From: Bacteroidota bacterium
Lineage (GTDB): Bacteria; Bacteroidota; Bacteroidia; Bacteroidales; FEN-979
DNA: 38,691 bases
Assembly (NCBI GenBank): GCA_026391845.1
Contig: JAPLDG010000340.1
Coordinates: forward strand, 8,838 to 47,528
Direction: 5' to 3'
Part shown: in pieces, positions 8,601-16,433 of the stretch
Position numbering within the stretch: the stretch's first letter is position 1
Layout of the letters: every line of letters starts with the position of its first letter
Program-made: the position numbers and the translations under genes
The notes under the pieces: model-generated
Told to the model about the DNA's origin: nothing
Database searches by the model: none
What the model saw: only the letters and a program-made list of their open reading frames with translations

Positions 8601-11600
8601 AAGAGGTTCCCGTCAATGCCATCAGTTGGGTTGTGCCGTTGAAAACATCCGGGGAGCCGGGTGAGTCGGCCAGGTTTCTCATCGGATCCAGAGAAGAAAA
8701 TGTCAATATGATCTACGAAATCCGGATCGATGACAGCCTGATTTCGCGGGAATATATTAAGCTCAACAACCGGGCGATGCTGGTTGAAATTCCGATTACC
8801 GAACAATACCGTGGCAATTTTTCTGTGAATTTTATGTTTGTCAGACTGAACCGGGTCTTTCAGAACAGTCTGATCGTCAGTGTTCCCCATGTCAATAAAA
8901 AACTGGGTATTTCATTTGAAACCTTCCGCAGCAAACTGGAGCCCGGCGCAAAAGAAAGCTGGAAAATTAAGATTTCCGGTCCAAACGGGAAACCTGCGGT
9001 TGCCGAATTCATGGGTGCCATGTATGACGCATCACTTGATCTGTTTCGCACAAATACATGGGCTTTCGATCTGTATCGGCGTTATTCCGGAATCATTCCC
9101 TGGGACATCAACAATGCCTTTCGCACATCTACGGCGCAGTGGATGGCATCCAATGAATCCGGCAACGCTTATTTGTTCCATCCGGGGTTAAAGTTAAACT
9201 GGTTTGGCGCCAGCTATTTTGGAGGAAACACGCGCTATTCGAGACATTATGCTGCAGGCGGAAGGGACAAAAGCAGGCAGATGGAGATGATGGATACTCC
9301 TGCAACCACGTCAGTGCTAACCTCCGGAATGGATACTCCCCCGGAGCCAGGAATGCAAAAAGTGGCAGATACAGCGGCAGTGTCGGGAAGCAAACTGCCC
9401 TCCATGAAAGCGAAGCCGGAACCGGCCATCCAGATCCGTCGTGATTTCAGGGAAACAGCATTTTTCTATCCCACCCTTGAAACCGATTCGGCAGGCAATT
9501 TGTCGCTGAAATTCACAGCGCCGGAATCGCTTACAAGCTGGAAGTTCCTGGGGTTGGCTCATGCAAAAAATCTCGATTACGCACTGGTCGAAAAGGAGCT
9601 TGTAACCCGCAAGGATCTGATGGTATTTCCAAACCCTCCCAGGTTTGTCAGGCAAGGCGACACCTTGATTTTCAGCGCTAAAATCGTCAACCTTTCCGAT
9701 CACCCGCTTTCCGGCGAAGTTATCCTTGACCTGGTTGATGCCATAACCCTGCAGCCACTCAACAATTTACTCATCACCACAGAGGATCCCATGCATCAGG
9801 ACCGGCATCAGCTTTTCCTTATTGATCAAGGCCAAAGTTCACTTGTCTCATGGAAGATTGCCGTTCCTTTCACTGCAAGCCTTTCCCTCCTCCAATACCG
9901 CATTACGGCGGTTTCAGGCAGTTTCAGCGATGGGGAGGAAAAAGCCATTCCTGTTCTCACGAACCGCACTCTGGTAACGGAATCGCTGCCGTTGCCCATC
10001 CGGGGAAAAGGAACAGCCTTTTTTTCATTCGACAAACTATTGAAATCGGGGATGCAGGATTCGGGCGCTGCAACCCTGAAAAATTACACACTCACCCTTG
10101 AATTTGCTTCGAACCCGGCTTGGTATGCCATACAAGCGCTGCCATCCCTGAATGAAAAGCAATATGATAATGCAGATGCCATTTTCTCCGCCTTCTGGTC
10201 AAACAGCGTTGCGGCGTTCATTGCCAACTCAAACCCGAAAATCAAAGCCGTTTTCGAATCGTGGAAAAGTCTGACTCCCGATGCATTGCAGTCGAACCTT
10301 GCTAAAAACCAGGAACTGAAATCTGCATTGCTGCAGGAAACACCCTGGGTGATGGAAGCCGCCAGTGAAACCGGGCGTAAGCAAAAGCTGGGCCTCTTTT
10401 TCGACCTCGATAACATCGGGGCCAACCTGCAGGAAAACCTGAAAAAGTTAAAAAAACTTCAAACCCCGAATGGAGGCTGGACCTGGTTTGCCGGGATGCC
10501 TGAAAACCGTTATATCACGCAAGCCATTCTCAGCGGATTGGGTCAGTTGGATCATCTTGGCATTACCAACATTCTCCAAGACCAGACTTCAAGGGAAATG
10601 GTGGTGAAGGCAATCGGTTTCCTTGACGGGGAAATTCAGAAAGATTATGAAAGCCTGAAAAAGATTCCGTCAGTTAACCTTGGAGACAACCATCTTGGGA
10701 GTAGCCAGATTCAGTATTTGTATGCCAGATCCTTTTTTACCGGCAATCCCGGATCCGGGATTCCGGAGCCAGGATCAGCTTTCAAAGAAGCATTCGGCTA
10801 TTATAAAAGCCAGGCGGAAAAATACTGGTTGCAAAACGATCGCTATTTGCAGGGAATGGTTGCCCTGGCATTGAACCGCATGGGCAACAGGGATATTCCC
10901 GCCCTCATCCTGAAATCTTTTTCAGAGAAAGCGCTTCACAACAACGAAATGGGTATGTATTGGGCCAGTGAGCAGGGTTATTTCTGGTACCAGGCTCCCA
11001 TTGAAACGCAGGCGCTGATGATCGAGGCCTTTGATGAAATAGCCGGGGATAAAAGCACCGTTGACGAGCTGAAAATATGGCTGTTAAAACAAAAGCAAAC
11101 CCAGGACTGGCGCTATCCGAAGGCAACCCTTCAGGCTTGTTACGCGCTGTTGTTACGCGGAACAGACCTGCTTGCTGATGATCCGGATGTGAAAATTTCA
11201 CTGGGAAAAGAAAAGATCAGTTCAGCCGGCCTGACCGATGTTAAAAAAGAGGCCGGGACCGGTTATTTTCAACTCTCCTGGTCGGGCAATGAAATACAGC
11301 CGGAAATGGGAAACATCACGGTTTCGAAATCAGGAGACGGAGTTGCGTGGGGAGCCGTTTACTGGCAATACTTTGAAAATCTGGATAAAATCACCCCTGC
11401 TTCAACCCCGATGAAACTGGAGAAAAAACTCTTCATTGAGCGTAACACACCCTCCGGGCCTGTCCTTGAACCTATTTCAAACTTCAAATCTCAAACTTCA
11501 AATTTCGAATTAAATCCCGGTGATAAAATCGTTGTGCGCATTGTGCTGAGTGTGGACCGGGATCTTGAGTTTGTGCACATGAAGGACATGCGGGCAAGCG

Positions 11601-11884
11601 GGTTGGAACCTCTTTCCCCTGCTTCATCTTCAAAAAGGGAGGGGCAGACCGGCGACGGTCTTTCCGGCTATCGTTATCAGGAAGGACTTGGCTATTACCA
11701 GAGCACGACCGACCAGGCAACAAATTTTTTCTTCGACTATCTTCCGAAAGGCAGCTATGTTTTTGAATATGCCCTGAAGGTGAACGCTGCAGGCGCCTAT
11801 TCCAATGGCATAACAACCATACAGTGCATGTACGCCCCTGAGTTTACAGCTCATTCGGAGGGAATAAGGATAAAAATTAAATAA
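5615..11884 (+). CDS. Bacterial alpha-2-macroglobulin family protein, thioester-less
   Basis: 2,089 residues with an N-terminal signal peptide (MKINRSFPFLAMFLIMISVFG) and no lipobox. It is likely periplasmic. The first 500 residues are helical/TPR-like. An MG2 domain begins near residue 630 (YRPGQIVYFKG). The A2M/MG7 region near 1280-1320 contains FFYPTLETDSAGNLSLKFTA. The alpha-helical thioester-type domain spans about 1500-1800. A Pro/Ser/Thr-rich, bait-like stretch lies near 1225-1275. At the thioester position the expected C-x-E-Q is replaced by N1519-A-D-A, so covalent trapping should be impossible; many Bacteroidota homologues seem to have taken this route. Three segments in the C-terminal third look like captured intergenic repeats (see findings). 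Protease-trapping or envelope-defence function is inferred from the family. The gene is divergent from the stressosome operon and stands alone. Confidence 0.88.
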   Translation: MKINRSFPFLAMFLIMISVFGNPQNPQKPQNRQSARPANSPGGDFTISWKQVDSLTNLGQPKSALAIVDKIYAQAKTGKNDPQVIKAIMYGIRLKADFQENFMALAIADLQKEISASSQPVKQMLQSILAEVYLKYYQNNQFRFRNRTQVQASLPDSLETWDLASISGAITKNYLLSLDNPDSLKRIPITQFDAILDQEVFGEGKRDVRASEAARFTPTLYDFLAGRALDYFTSADAGRQAQHFEVDQPWYFAQSFNFTMNRMMIPADPSASASYALRIFRDLANFHLKDKDPRALIDIELKRFAFVHENYTLPGKDSLYLDALRQFEQAEIGSPWSSLVSYALAVFLNGQGQLYVPLASGLHKWDVRSALEVCDRAIKRYPDSEGSKNCKILATSVREPGLQITTESAVPTNKPSLGLIGVKNIKQLFFRLVRTDPETYSEKSGMYDHEMYFKFLTDLPFAKSWSQNFPDDGDYQKHQAEIPIPEVPAGFWVLLCSAGKDFTDSKQVFAFTPFWSTQISYISKRNNDGSYSYFLVDRETGMPLRNVVAEAWEKNYNYRERKYTTLKLQNYTSDEQGYFLIPPSSDNGQNSNRFLKIHDKGDSLITDHFYQYPLYKGQVQTIVQTQFYTDRAIYRPGQIVYFKGIILSRTGDKSEISVNHATKVVFTDANGQKVSEQSLVSNQFGSVNGSFIAPAGVLLGQMTISNESGSTTISVEEYKRPTFDVSCAPLEGNYRLGETISLTGKALAFAGNPIDAARVKYRVTRTARFPYWDRGWWWPMPASPPVEITNGTTTTDAGGNFTVPFTAIPDNSIDRKTWPVFDFSVSADVTDINGETQSAEQSVSIGYKSLLIESNIPETINLAKDTIFKISTTNLNGRSTPAMVTITLQRLHQPGRAFKPRLWERPDLNLMTQDEFHAQFPDDVYGDENNPATWAKEETVVEKTINTANDSIFGILDPVTRLLRSGSYLMVLKATDPYGEAVEVIRYLTVFSPASKEVPVNAISWVVPLKTSGEPGESARFLIGSREENVNMIYEIRIDDSLISREYIKLNNRAMLVEIPITEQYRGNFSVNFMFVRLNRVFQNSLIVSVPHVNKKLGISFETFRSKLEPGAKESWKIKISGPNGKPAVAEFMGAMYDASLDLFRTNTWAFDLYRRYSGIIPWDINNAFRTSTAQWMASNESGNAYLFHPGLKLNWFGASYFGGNTRYSRHYAAGGRDKSRQMEMMDTPATTSVLTSGMDTPPEPGMQKVADTAAVSGSKLPSMKAKPEPAIQIRRDFRETAFFYPTLETDSAGNLSLKFTAPESLTSWKFLGLAHAKNLDYALVEKELVTRKDLMVFPNPPRFVRQGDTLIFSAKIVNLSDHPLSGEVILDLVDAITLQPLNNLLITTEDPMHQDRHQLFLIDQGQSSLVSWKIAVPFTASLSLLQYRITAVSGSFSDGEEKAIPVLTNRTLVTESLPLPIRGKGTAFFSFDKLLKSGMQDSGAATLKNYTLTLEFASNPAWYAIQALPSLNEKQYDNADAIFSAFWSNSVAAFIANSNPKIKAVFESWKSLTPDALQSNLAKNQELKSALLQETPWVMEAASETGRKQKLGLFFDLDNIGANLQENLKKLKKLQTPNGGWTWFAGMPENRYITQAILSGLGQLDHLGITNILQDQTSREMVVKAIGFLDGEIQKDYESLKKIPSVNLGDNHLGSSQIQYLYARSFFTGNPGSGIPEPGSAFKEAFGYYKSQAEKYWLQNDRYLQGMVALALNRMGNRDIPALILKSFSEKALHNNEMGMYWASEQGYFWYQAPIETQALMIEAFDEIAGDKSTVDELKIWLLKQKQTQDWRYPKATLQACYALLLRGTDLLADDPDVKISLGKEKISSAGLTDVKKEAGTGYFQLSWSGNEIQPEMGNITVSKSGDGVAWGAVYWQYFENLDKITPASTPMKLEKKLFIERNTPSGPVLEPISNFKSQTSNFELNPGDKIVVRIVLSVDRDLEFVHMKDMRASGLEPLSPASSSKREGQTGDGLSGYRYQEGLGYYQSTTDQATNFFFDYLPKGSYVFEYALKVNAAGAYSNGITTIQCMYAPEFTAHSEGIRIKIK
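10745..10762. repeat. Perfect 18-bp palindrome inside the macroglobulin gene
   Basis: AATCCCGGATCCGGGATT reads the same on both strands. It encodes the Gly/Pro-rich insert NPGSGIP at about residue 1711, unlike the surrounding helical domain. It may be an inserted hairpin element; function unknown. Confidence 0.6.
11475..11511 (+). repeat. TCAAA-type intergenic repeat captured in coding sequence
   Basis: The stretch contains the alternating words ACTTCAAATCTC and ACTTCAAATTTCG, translated as NFKSQTSNFE. The same word family occurs in non-coding DNA at 37078-37105. Here it is in frame and interrupts an otherwise ordinary loop, which suggests insertion of a spacer-type repeat. Confidence 0.5.
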
Positions 11885-11888
11885 TGTT

Positions 11889-11896
11889 TATCTTTA
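11889..11896 (+). promoter_or_regulatory. Candidate -7 box for the HTH regulator gene
   Basis: TATCTTTA fits TAnnTTTG except for the last base and begins 31 bases before the ATG at 11920, putting a start of transcription near 11903. No clear TTTG lies about 20 bases upstream. Confidence 0.35.
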
Positions 11897-11902
11897 CCTG
11901 CT

Positions 11903-11922
11903 CATAACAATTAGTTGTCATG
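11903..11922. promoter_or_regulatory. Operator-like palindrome over the start codon of the HTH gene
   Basis: CATAACAATTAGTTGTCATG has half-sites CATnACAA and TTGTnATG around a 4-base centre. It covers the presumed transcription start and the ATG itself. Binding of the encoded regulator to its own start region is a reasonable guess, not shown. Confidence 0.35.
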
Positions 11923-12927
11923 AATCAGCAACTTACCATCCAGGAAATTCTTTTCCAGTCGATCAGGAGCAAGCTGGCGCCAAATTTATCATTTGTGCAC
12001 GAACTCTCGGAACTTCTGGAGATAAGCTACGACAGTGCTTACCGAAGGATCAGGGGGGAGAAGGAGCTCACACTGGAGGAGATGAAAACCATCTGTTTCC
12101 GGTATGAAATTTCGGTCGACGCGCTCTTTAACTTTCAGAGCAATCATGTGATTTTTAACTCCCTGGCCATCGGTGAAAATGGTTTTAACATCGAAAACTG
12201 GCTGCAATCCTTACTGGGTGCGATAAAGAGGATCCATGCTTCCAAACAGCGGGAGATCATATATGCGGCCAAGGACATACCGGTTTTTTATTACTTTGAA
12301 TTTCCGGAAATAGCTGCATTTAAAATATATTTCTGGAACAAAGCCCTGATCCCGGCCAGCGGCTACGAAAATAAAACACTGACATTGGAAGCGCCTGAAG
12401 GTTTGTATGAAACCGGGCGACAATTACTCTCACATTATATTAAAATTCCGACCACCGAAATCTGGAGTGAAGAGACGATTTCCAGTGTGCTCAGGCAGAT
12501 TGAATACTGCTATGTTTCCGGTTTTTTCAAACAGACCGATGACGTTTTCAGGTTGTGCGATGTTCTGGAAGCATGGCTGAATCATGTTCAAAGCCAGGCT
12601 GAACAGGGGGTTCAGTACCTGCATGGTAACTCCCCGGAGGGAATAGAGAACAGCTTTAAATTATTCCACAATGAAGTGCTTGTAACAGATAACACGATTC
12701 TGGTAAAAACAGATGGCCAAAAGACCTGCTATAATACATATAATGTTATCAACCAGCTGATCACGACAAATCCGGTGTTTTGTGATCAGGTCGAGAATTC
12801 ACTGAGAAACCTCATGAGGAATTCGACCATGATCAGCGGAACCTCCGCCAAGGAGCGGTATCGTTTTTTCAATTCATTGCATGATAAGGTCAAGGCTCTC
12901 AGAACACGGATCGAGCGGTTGAACTGA
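11920..12927 (+). CDS. HTH-domain transcriptional regulator with uncharacterised C-terminal domain
   Basis: 335 residues. An N-terminal XRE/BetR-like helix-turn-helix spans about 5-70 (LSELLEISYDSAYRRIRGEKELTLEEMKTIC), with SYDSAYRRIRG as the recognition helix. The remaining 260 residues are mixed helix and strand with many aromatics and fit no family I can name. Proteins of this architecture occur as single genes in Bacteroidota. It is likely cytoplasmic and DNA-binding, with a C-terminal part for sensing or oligomerisation (inferred). A palindrome overlaps its own start codon. The stop abuts that of the convergent FISUMP gene (TGA|TCA), leaving no room for a terminator between them. Confidence 0.75.
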   Translation: MNQQLTIQEILFQSIRSKLAPNLSFVHELSELLEISYDSAYRRIRGEKELTLEEMKTICFRYEISVDALFNFQSNHVIFNSLAIGENGFNIENWLQSLLGAIKRIHASKQREIIYAAKDIPVFYYFEFPEIAAFKIYFWNKALIPASGYENKTLTLEAPEGLYETGRQLLSHYIKIPTTEIWSEETISSVLRQIEYCYVSGFFKQTDDVFRLCDVLEAWLNHVQSQAEQGVQYLHGNSPEGIENSFKLFHNEVLVTDNTILVKTDGQKTCYNTYNVINQLITTNPVFCDQVENSLRNLMRNSTMISGTSAKERYRFFNSLHDKVKALRTRIERLN

Positions 12928-13956
12928 TCACTCATAGTCCCTGATACACCTCACGGGAAAACTTGCAGTTTTATCCTGCCGGCTAAATATGATCCCGGCT
13001 GTTTTCCCGTCTGAATAGAGGTTTTTAGTTACGGCGCTGGATTTCTGCGTGGAGGTCCACCATTGGAATTCCCGTTTATCGGTAAATAAATTTTGCATCA
13101 CTTTTCTTCCCTCGTCACTATCCATACCCGGCAAACTGAAAAGCAGGGTCCATTCCCATTGTGATGGTACATGCCAGCCTGCAGGGCAGAGGTGACGGCG
13201 ATTGGTAACGGCATCCCAGTTGTAAAGGTTCCCTGATCCTGAACTATCTCCCGTCACACCGGCAATTTCTGTTCCGTCGAGGTAGTGTGTGGCTCTTAAA
13301 TTTTCAGCCATCCATACCTGTTTGTCAACTAAACAGGTTTTATATGCATTCCGGTCAATATCGGTCACAGAGTCGTATACCTTTGATGAGGCACGGGCAA
13401 CAGCAGTTGTTAAATCCGGATTGTATTTCATCGAATAGTTATTCAGTTCAGTTTTATGCTTGTCAAACTGCTTTTGGTTTCCGTTGATCGGGATTACGAT
13501 TTTGGCAACCCCTGTCAACGCGCCCAAGGCACAACCAAGTCCGGTTATCAGCGGGGGAGCGGCCAGGAACAGAAACACATTTTCTTCTGTAAATTTTCCA
13601 CCGGCTGCCAGCATGCCAACCGTCACTCCGGCCGCTAACCCGATAAATCCTCCGATCACGATCCCCTTCCCGGGGCGGTTATTTTTGCGGATCTCGACAA
13701 CATCGATCGATCTGACATCCACTGTTGAAACGTCAAATTTGCCGTGTTCATAATCCTTTTTTCTCAGGCTGTTCGACATCATCACAGATGAATCTTTCAC
13801 CTCAAAAAGTCCGCCTTCCATGATCTTCATGTTTTCAACGGGTCTGATCCACAAATGATATATTTTCTTCGGGGTGATGGAATCGTTTTGCGCCTCTAAA
13901 GGTTGAAGAACCGAGAGTATGAAAATCGGGATTAAGGTCAATACTTTCATAATCAT
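12928..13956 (-). CDS. FISUMP-domain protein with glycine-zipper segments
   Basis: 342 residues. A signal peptide (about 1-22, ending LEAQ) is followed by a beta-rich part and two Gly-rich hydrophobic stretches (about 98-120 and 128-155, e.g. GIVIGGFIGLAAGVTVG). The C-terminal FISUMP (Fib_succ_major) domain spans about 195-342, with QVWMAENLRATHY, GNLYNWDAVTN, CPAGWHVPS and the closing VRCIRDYE. The domain is common in secreted or surface proteins of Fibrobacter and Bacteroidota; its biochemical role is unknown. The Gly-rich segments resemble membrane-inserting glycine zippers, which is unusual ahead of FISUMP. A decayed paralogue lies immediately upstream on the same strand, so the pair arose by tandem duplication. 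MIMK offers two start codons, two codons apart. Confidence 0.85.
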   Translation of the reverse strand: MIMKVLTLIPIFILSVLQPLEAQNDSITPKKIYHLWIRPVENMKIMEGGLFEVKDSSVMMSNSLRKKDYEHGKFDVSTVDVRSIDVVEIRKNNRPGKGIVIGGFIGLAAGVTVGMLAAGGKFTEENVFLFLAAPPLITGLGCALGALTGVAKIVIPINGNQKQFDKHKTELNNYSMKYNPDLTTAVARASSKVYDSVTDIDRNAYKTCLVDKQVWMAENLRATHYLDGTEIAGVTGDSSGSGNLYNWDAVTNRRHLCPAGWHVPSQWEWTLLFSLPGMDSDEGRKVMQNLFTDKREFQWWTSTQKSSAVTKNLYSDGKTAGIIFSRQDKTASFPVRCIRDYE

Positions 13957-14012
13957 AGTTTTTTATTGATTGATTTTCCTGATTAAAAATTATCCTGACA
14001 GTCTGCTTTTTG

Positions 14013-14995
14013 CTAATTATTCCTGATGCATCTCACAGATAATTTTGAATTTTTAGCTACGCCGAATAACATGATGTCGGATGTTTCAGTATTCAGATAT
14101 AAGGTGTGGGCATTATCGGCGTTCATTGCAGTTGATGACCACCATTGCCTAGTCGCCCCCCCGGTAGAAAAACTATCCTCCAGACTGACTCCCGCAGCTT
14201 CTCCTCCTCCAAGGGAATTGTACAGCGATGTCCATTCGTCAGCCACGGCAAGCCAATCATACTGGCAACCGCTTCCCGGGATTTTTTTGCCAATATCAGG
14301 AATTTCCTTTCCGCTGCAAAAGTGTGTGGTCTTCAGGTTTTCGGCCATCCAAACCTGTCCTCCAAGTGAAAGGGTGTGGTAAATATTTCCGTCAATATCG
14401 GTCACAGTGGAAGGGAGTTTTCTGAATGTTTTACCTCCCAATGCCGGATTTTGGTTCAATGAATAATCATTCAGAAGGGGTTTGTTCTGGTCAAATTTCT
14501 GCCTGCTTCCATTGATCGGAATGGTAATCTTCGCTGCGCCGACAGCTGCCCCGATACCAATACCGGTGCCAATACACGCGATTTCTATCATACTGGCCAT
14601 TATGGCAAAATAGGTAGGTGACTTCGATATCGAATAGGCCAAACCATCGCCAAAGTTATCTCGATAGCAGCACCGACAGCCAGCCCGGTGATGGCACCGA
14701 TCAAAATTCCCATATGGGTACTTTTTTCGTTTCTGATTTTAATGACATCGATTGAGCGGGCATCGATTTTTGACATGTCAATCTTAGCCGAAGAACCGAT
14801 TCGGGTCGGGGAAATGGTTGATATTGTGATGGATGAATCGTTTACTTCATACAATGCACCTGTCACCGGTGCACGCCCTTCATAGGTTTTAATCCAGGTA
14901 TGATAGGTGGCTTTTTTCTCCGGGGGATCGGTTTGTGCCAGTGTTGCATGACAGATCTGCAAGACAAACATTGGAATTAAAATATATGTTTTCAT
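14013..14995 (-). pseudogene. Decayed tandem paralogue of the FISUMP protein (frameshift and internal deletion)
   Basis: Two overlapping frames (14600-14995 and 14013-14642) together match the full length of the neighbouring FISUMP protein. The first supplies the signal peptide (MKTYILIPMFVLQICHATLAQ), the beta-rich part and the first glycine-zipper. The second supplies the second zipper, ITIPINGSRQKFDQN and the C-terminal domain ending LSVRCIRNN. The frame changes near 14635-14660. In addition YDWLAVA runs straight into DEWTSLYNSLGGG, so the core CPAGWHVPS block of FISUMP is missing, as if about 45 bases were deleted in frame. Two independent lesions argue for real decay rather than one sequencing error, although the conserved ends suggest it is recent. 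Confidence 0.75.
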
Positions 14996-15032
14996 GTTTT
15001 CCTGATTTATTGAAATATGGGTAAATTCAACG

Positions 15033-15062
15033 TAAAAGTAGTTTCAGATGGCTTACATTCAA
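15033..15062 (-). promoter_or_regulatory. Candidate promoter of the decayed FISUMP gene
   Basis: On the minus strand TACTTTTA (15033-15040) has a TTG (15060-15062) 19 bases upstream, the spacing expected of Bacteroidota -7/-33 boxes. It lies 38 bases before the ATG. Confidence 0.4.
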
Positions 15063-15074
15063 TTTGGAATTGAG

Positions 15075-15109
15075 CGGCAGGAAAACCTGTTGTTGCAGGA
15101 ATTCTGCCG
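15075..15109. other. Nested inverted repeat in the divergent gap
   Basis: CGGCAG (15075-15080) pairs with CTGCCG (15104-15109), and inside it CCTG (15086-15089) pairs with CAGG (15096-15099). The right arm could also pair with CGGC just before the T-run near 15137. It is the only structured element in the roughly 295-base gap between the FISUMP pseudogene and the EEP gene. No function assigned. Confidence 0.3.
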
Positions 15110-15238
15110 GACAGCAGCAACAAGGCGGCTTTTTATTGCGTAACCATTTTTTCATATAGATTTTATAGTTTTTATATGATTTTATGCAACATTAACCGGG
15201 TGGATTTGCAAATATTGCAAAAAAAACAGGAATAAAAG

Positions 15239-15271
15239 TTTTTTCAGGCCGGAAAGTTCCTTCTATCTTTG
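15239..15271 (+). promoter_or_regulatory. Promoter of the EEP lipoprotein operon
   Basis: TATCTTTG at 15264-15271 is a perfect TAnnTTTG box. A TTTTTT run at 15239-15244, 19-20 bases upstream, can stand in for the -33 TTTG. The predicted transcription start is about 12 bases before the ATG at 15291. Confidence 0.6.
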
Positions 15272-15290
15272 GTCTGTCTCTGGTAAAGTC

Positions 15291-16424
15291 ATGTTAAGCT
15301 GTCGTCGGGTAATATTCACTTATTTCAGGTTGCTGCTTTCAGCGGTATCCATTTTTTTTATTTTACTGGCGATCACCTCCTGTGAACCATTGGCCACAGA
15401 TTTCGAGGATACAGAAGGGGCAATCTGTTATTCTGCGGAAACTATTCTTCCGGTGCCCGATACCTTCACCGTCGTACGTGTAATGACATGGAATATACGT
15501 TTTGGAGCCGGAAGACTTCCCTGGTTTGGAGATGCCTGCGGCAACCGGGTTATCCTGACAGAAGATGAGGTTTACGGATCGCTGCAATCCATTGTCAATA
15601 AAATTAACCTTGTTAAACCGGATGTGTTGTTGCTCCAGGAGGTTGATCTTAATTCAAAACGCTCATGCTACATTGATCAGTTGCGATGGATCATGGATCA
15701 TACCTATTTCAATTATGCCGTTTATGGTTCTCAGTGGAAGGCACAATTTATTCCCAGCGACGGACTGGGCCGGATGGATGAAGGGAATGTGATCCTTTCA
15801 CGGTGGAAAATCAGCAACGCACAAAGGATCCAGCTGGCCTTGCGCAGTGACCAGGACAACCTTACCCGCTATTTTTATGAACGGTGCTGTATGGTGACCG
15901 GGCAGATTGAAATTCCCCGTATGAATAACTTTTATGCTGTGAATATTCATGCTTCTGCTTTTGCAACGGATGAAACAAAGCAAAAACACATCGGTCAGTT
16001 TAAGGAAGAACTCGACAGAATAAGCAACAATGGCGGTTTGTTTGTCGCAGGAGGCGACCTGAATACCCTGCCGCCCGATTCCGATACGACCGATTATTGT
16101 TTGCAGGATATGTGTTCCGGGGAATCATTTCATGGCTCCGGCGATGATCCTCAGCATAAAGAGGGAAGCAATTATGAGCCGGAGAAGCATTGGCTGGATT
16201 CGCTGTATGCCAGGTATGCGTGCGCGGTTCCGGCCGATGTTTACAAAAACAATCAGTTCCGGTATTTTACGCATACCACGAGGGGAGCCCATTTCTGGGA
16301 CAGGACCCTCGATTACCTTTTTACAAATTATCAATGGGTTGATCATTCTGTAGTTACGCACCAGGATGCTACGAAGGAATCAGATCATGCCCCGGTGAGT
16401 GTCCTTTTTATATTGCCTAAATAA
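15291..16424 (+). CDS. Endonuclease/exonuclease/phosphatase-family lipoprotein
   Basis: 377 residues. A signal peptide ends in the lipobox LAITSC, with C31 as the lipidated cysteine. The remainder is an EEP (DNase I-like) fold with all key elements: MTWNIRFG (N68), LLLQEVD (E117), the NIHASAF strand, GGDLNTLP (Asp/Asn pair), LDYLFTN and the closing SDHAPV (Asp/His dyad). The family hydrolyses phosphodiesters in nucleic acids, phosphoinositides or sphingolipids; the substrate here is not evident. As a lipoprotein it should face the periplasm or the cell surface, pointing to extracellular phosphate or nucleic-acid scavenging (inference). A presumed outer-membrane protein gene follows after 9 bases, so they form an operon. 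Confidence 0.88.
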   Translation: MLSCRRVIFTYFRLLLSAVSIFFILLAITSCEPLATDFEDTEGAICYSAETILPVPDTFTVVRVMTWNIRFGAGRLPWFGDACGNRVILTEDEVYGSLQSIVNKINLVKPDVLLLQEVDLNSKRSCYIDQLRWIMDHTYFNYAVYGSQWKAQFIPSDGLGRMDEGNVILSRWKISNAQRIQLALRSDQDNLTRYFYERCCMVTGQIEIPRMNNFYAVNIHASAFATDETKQKHIGQFKEELDRISNNGGLFVAGGDLNTLPPDSDTTDYCLQDMCSGESFHGSGDDPQHKEGSNYEPEKHWLDSLYARYACAVPADVYKNNQFRYFTHTTRGAHFWDRTLDYLFTNYQWVDHSVVTHQDATKESDHAPVSVLFILPK

Positions 16425-16433
16425 CGGTTCCGG

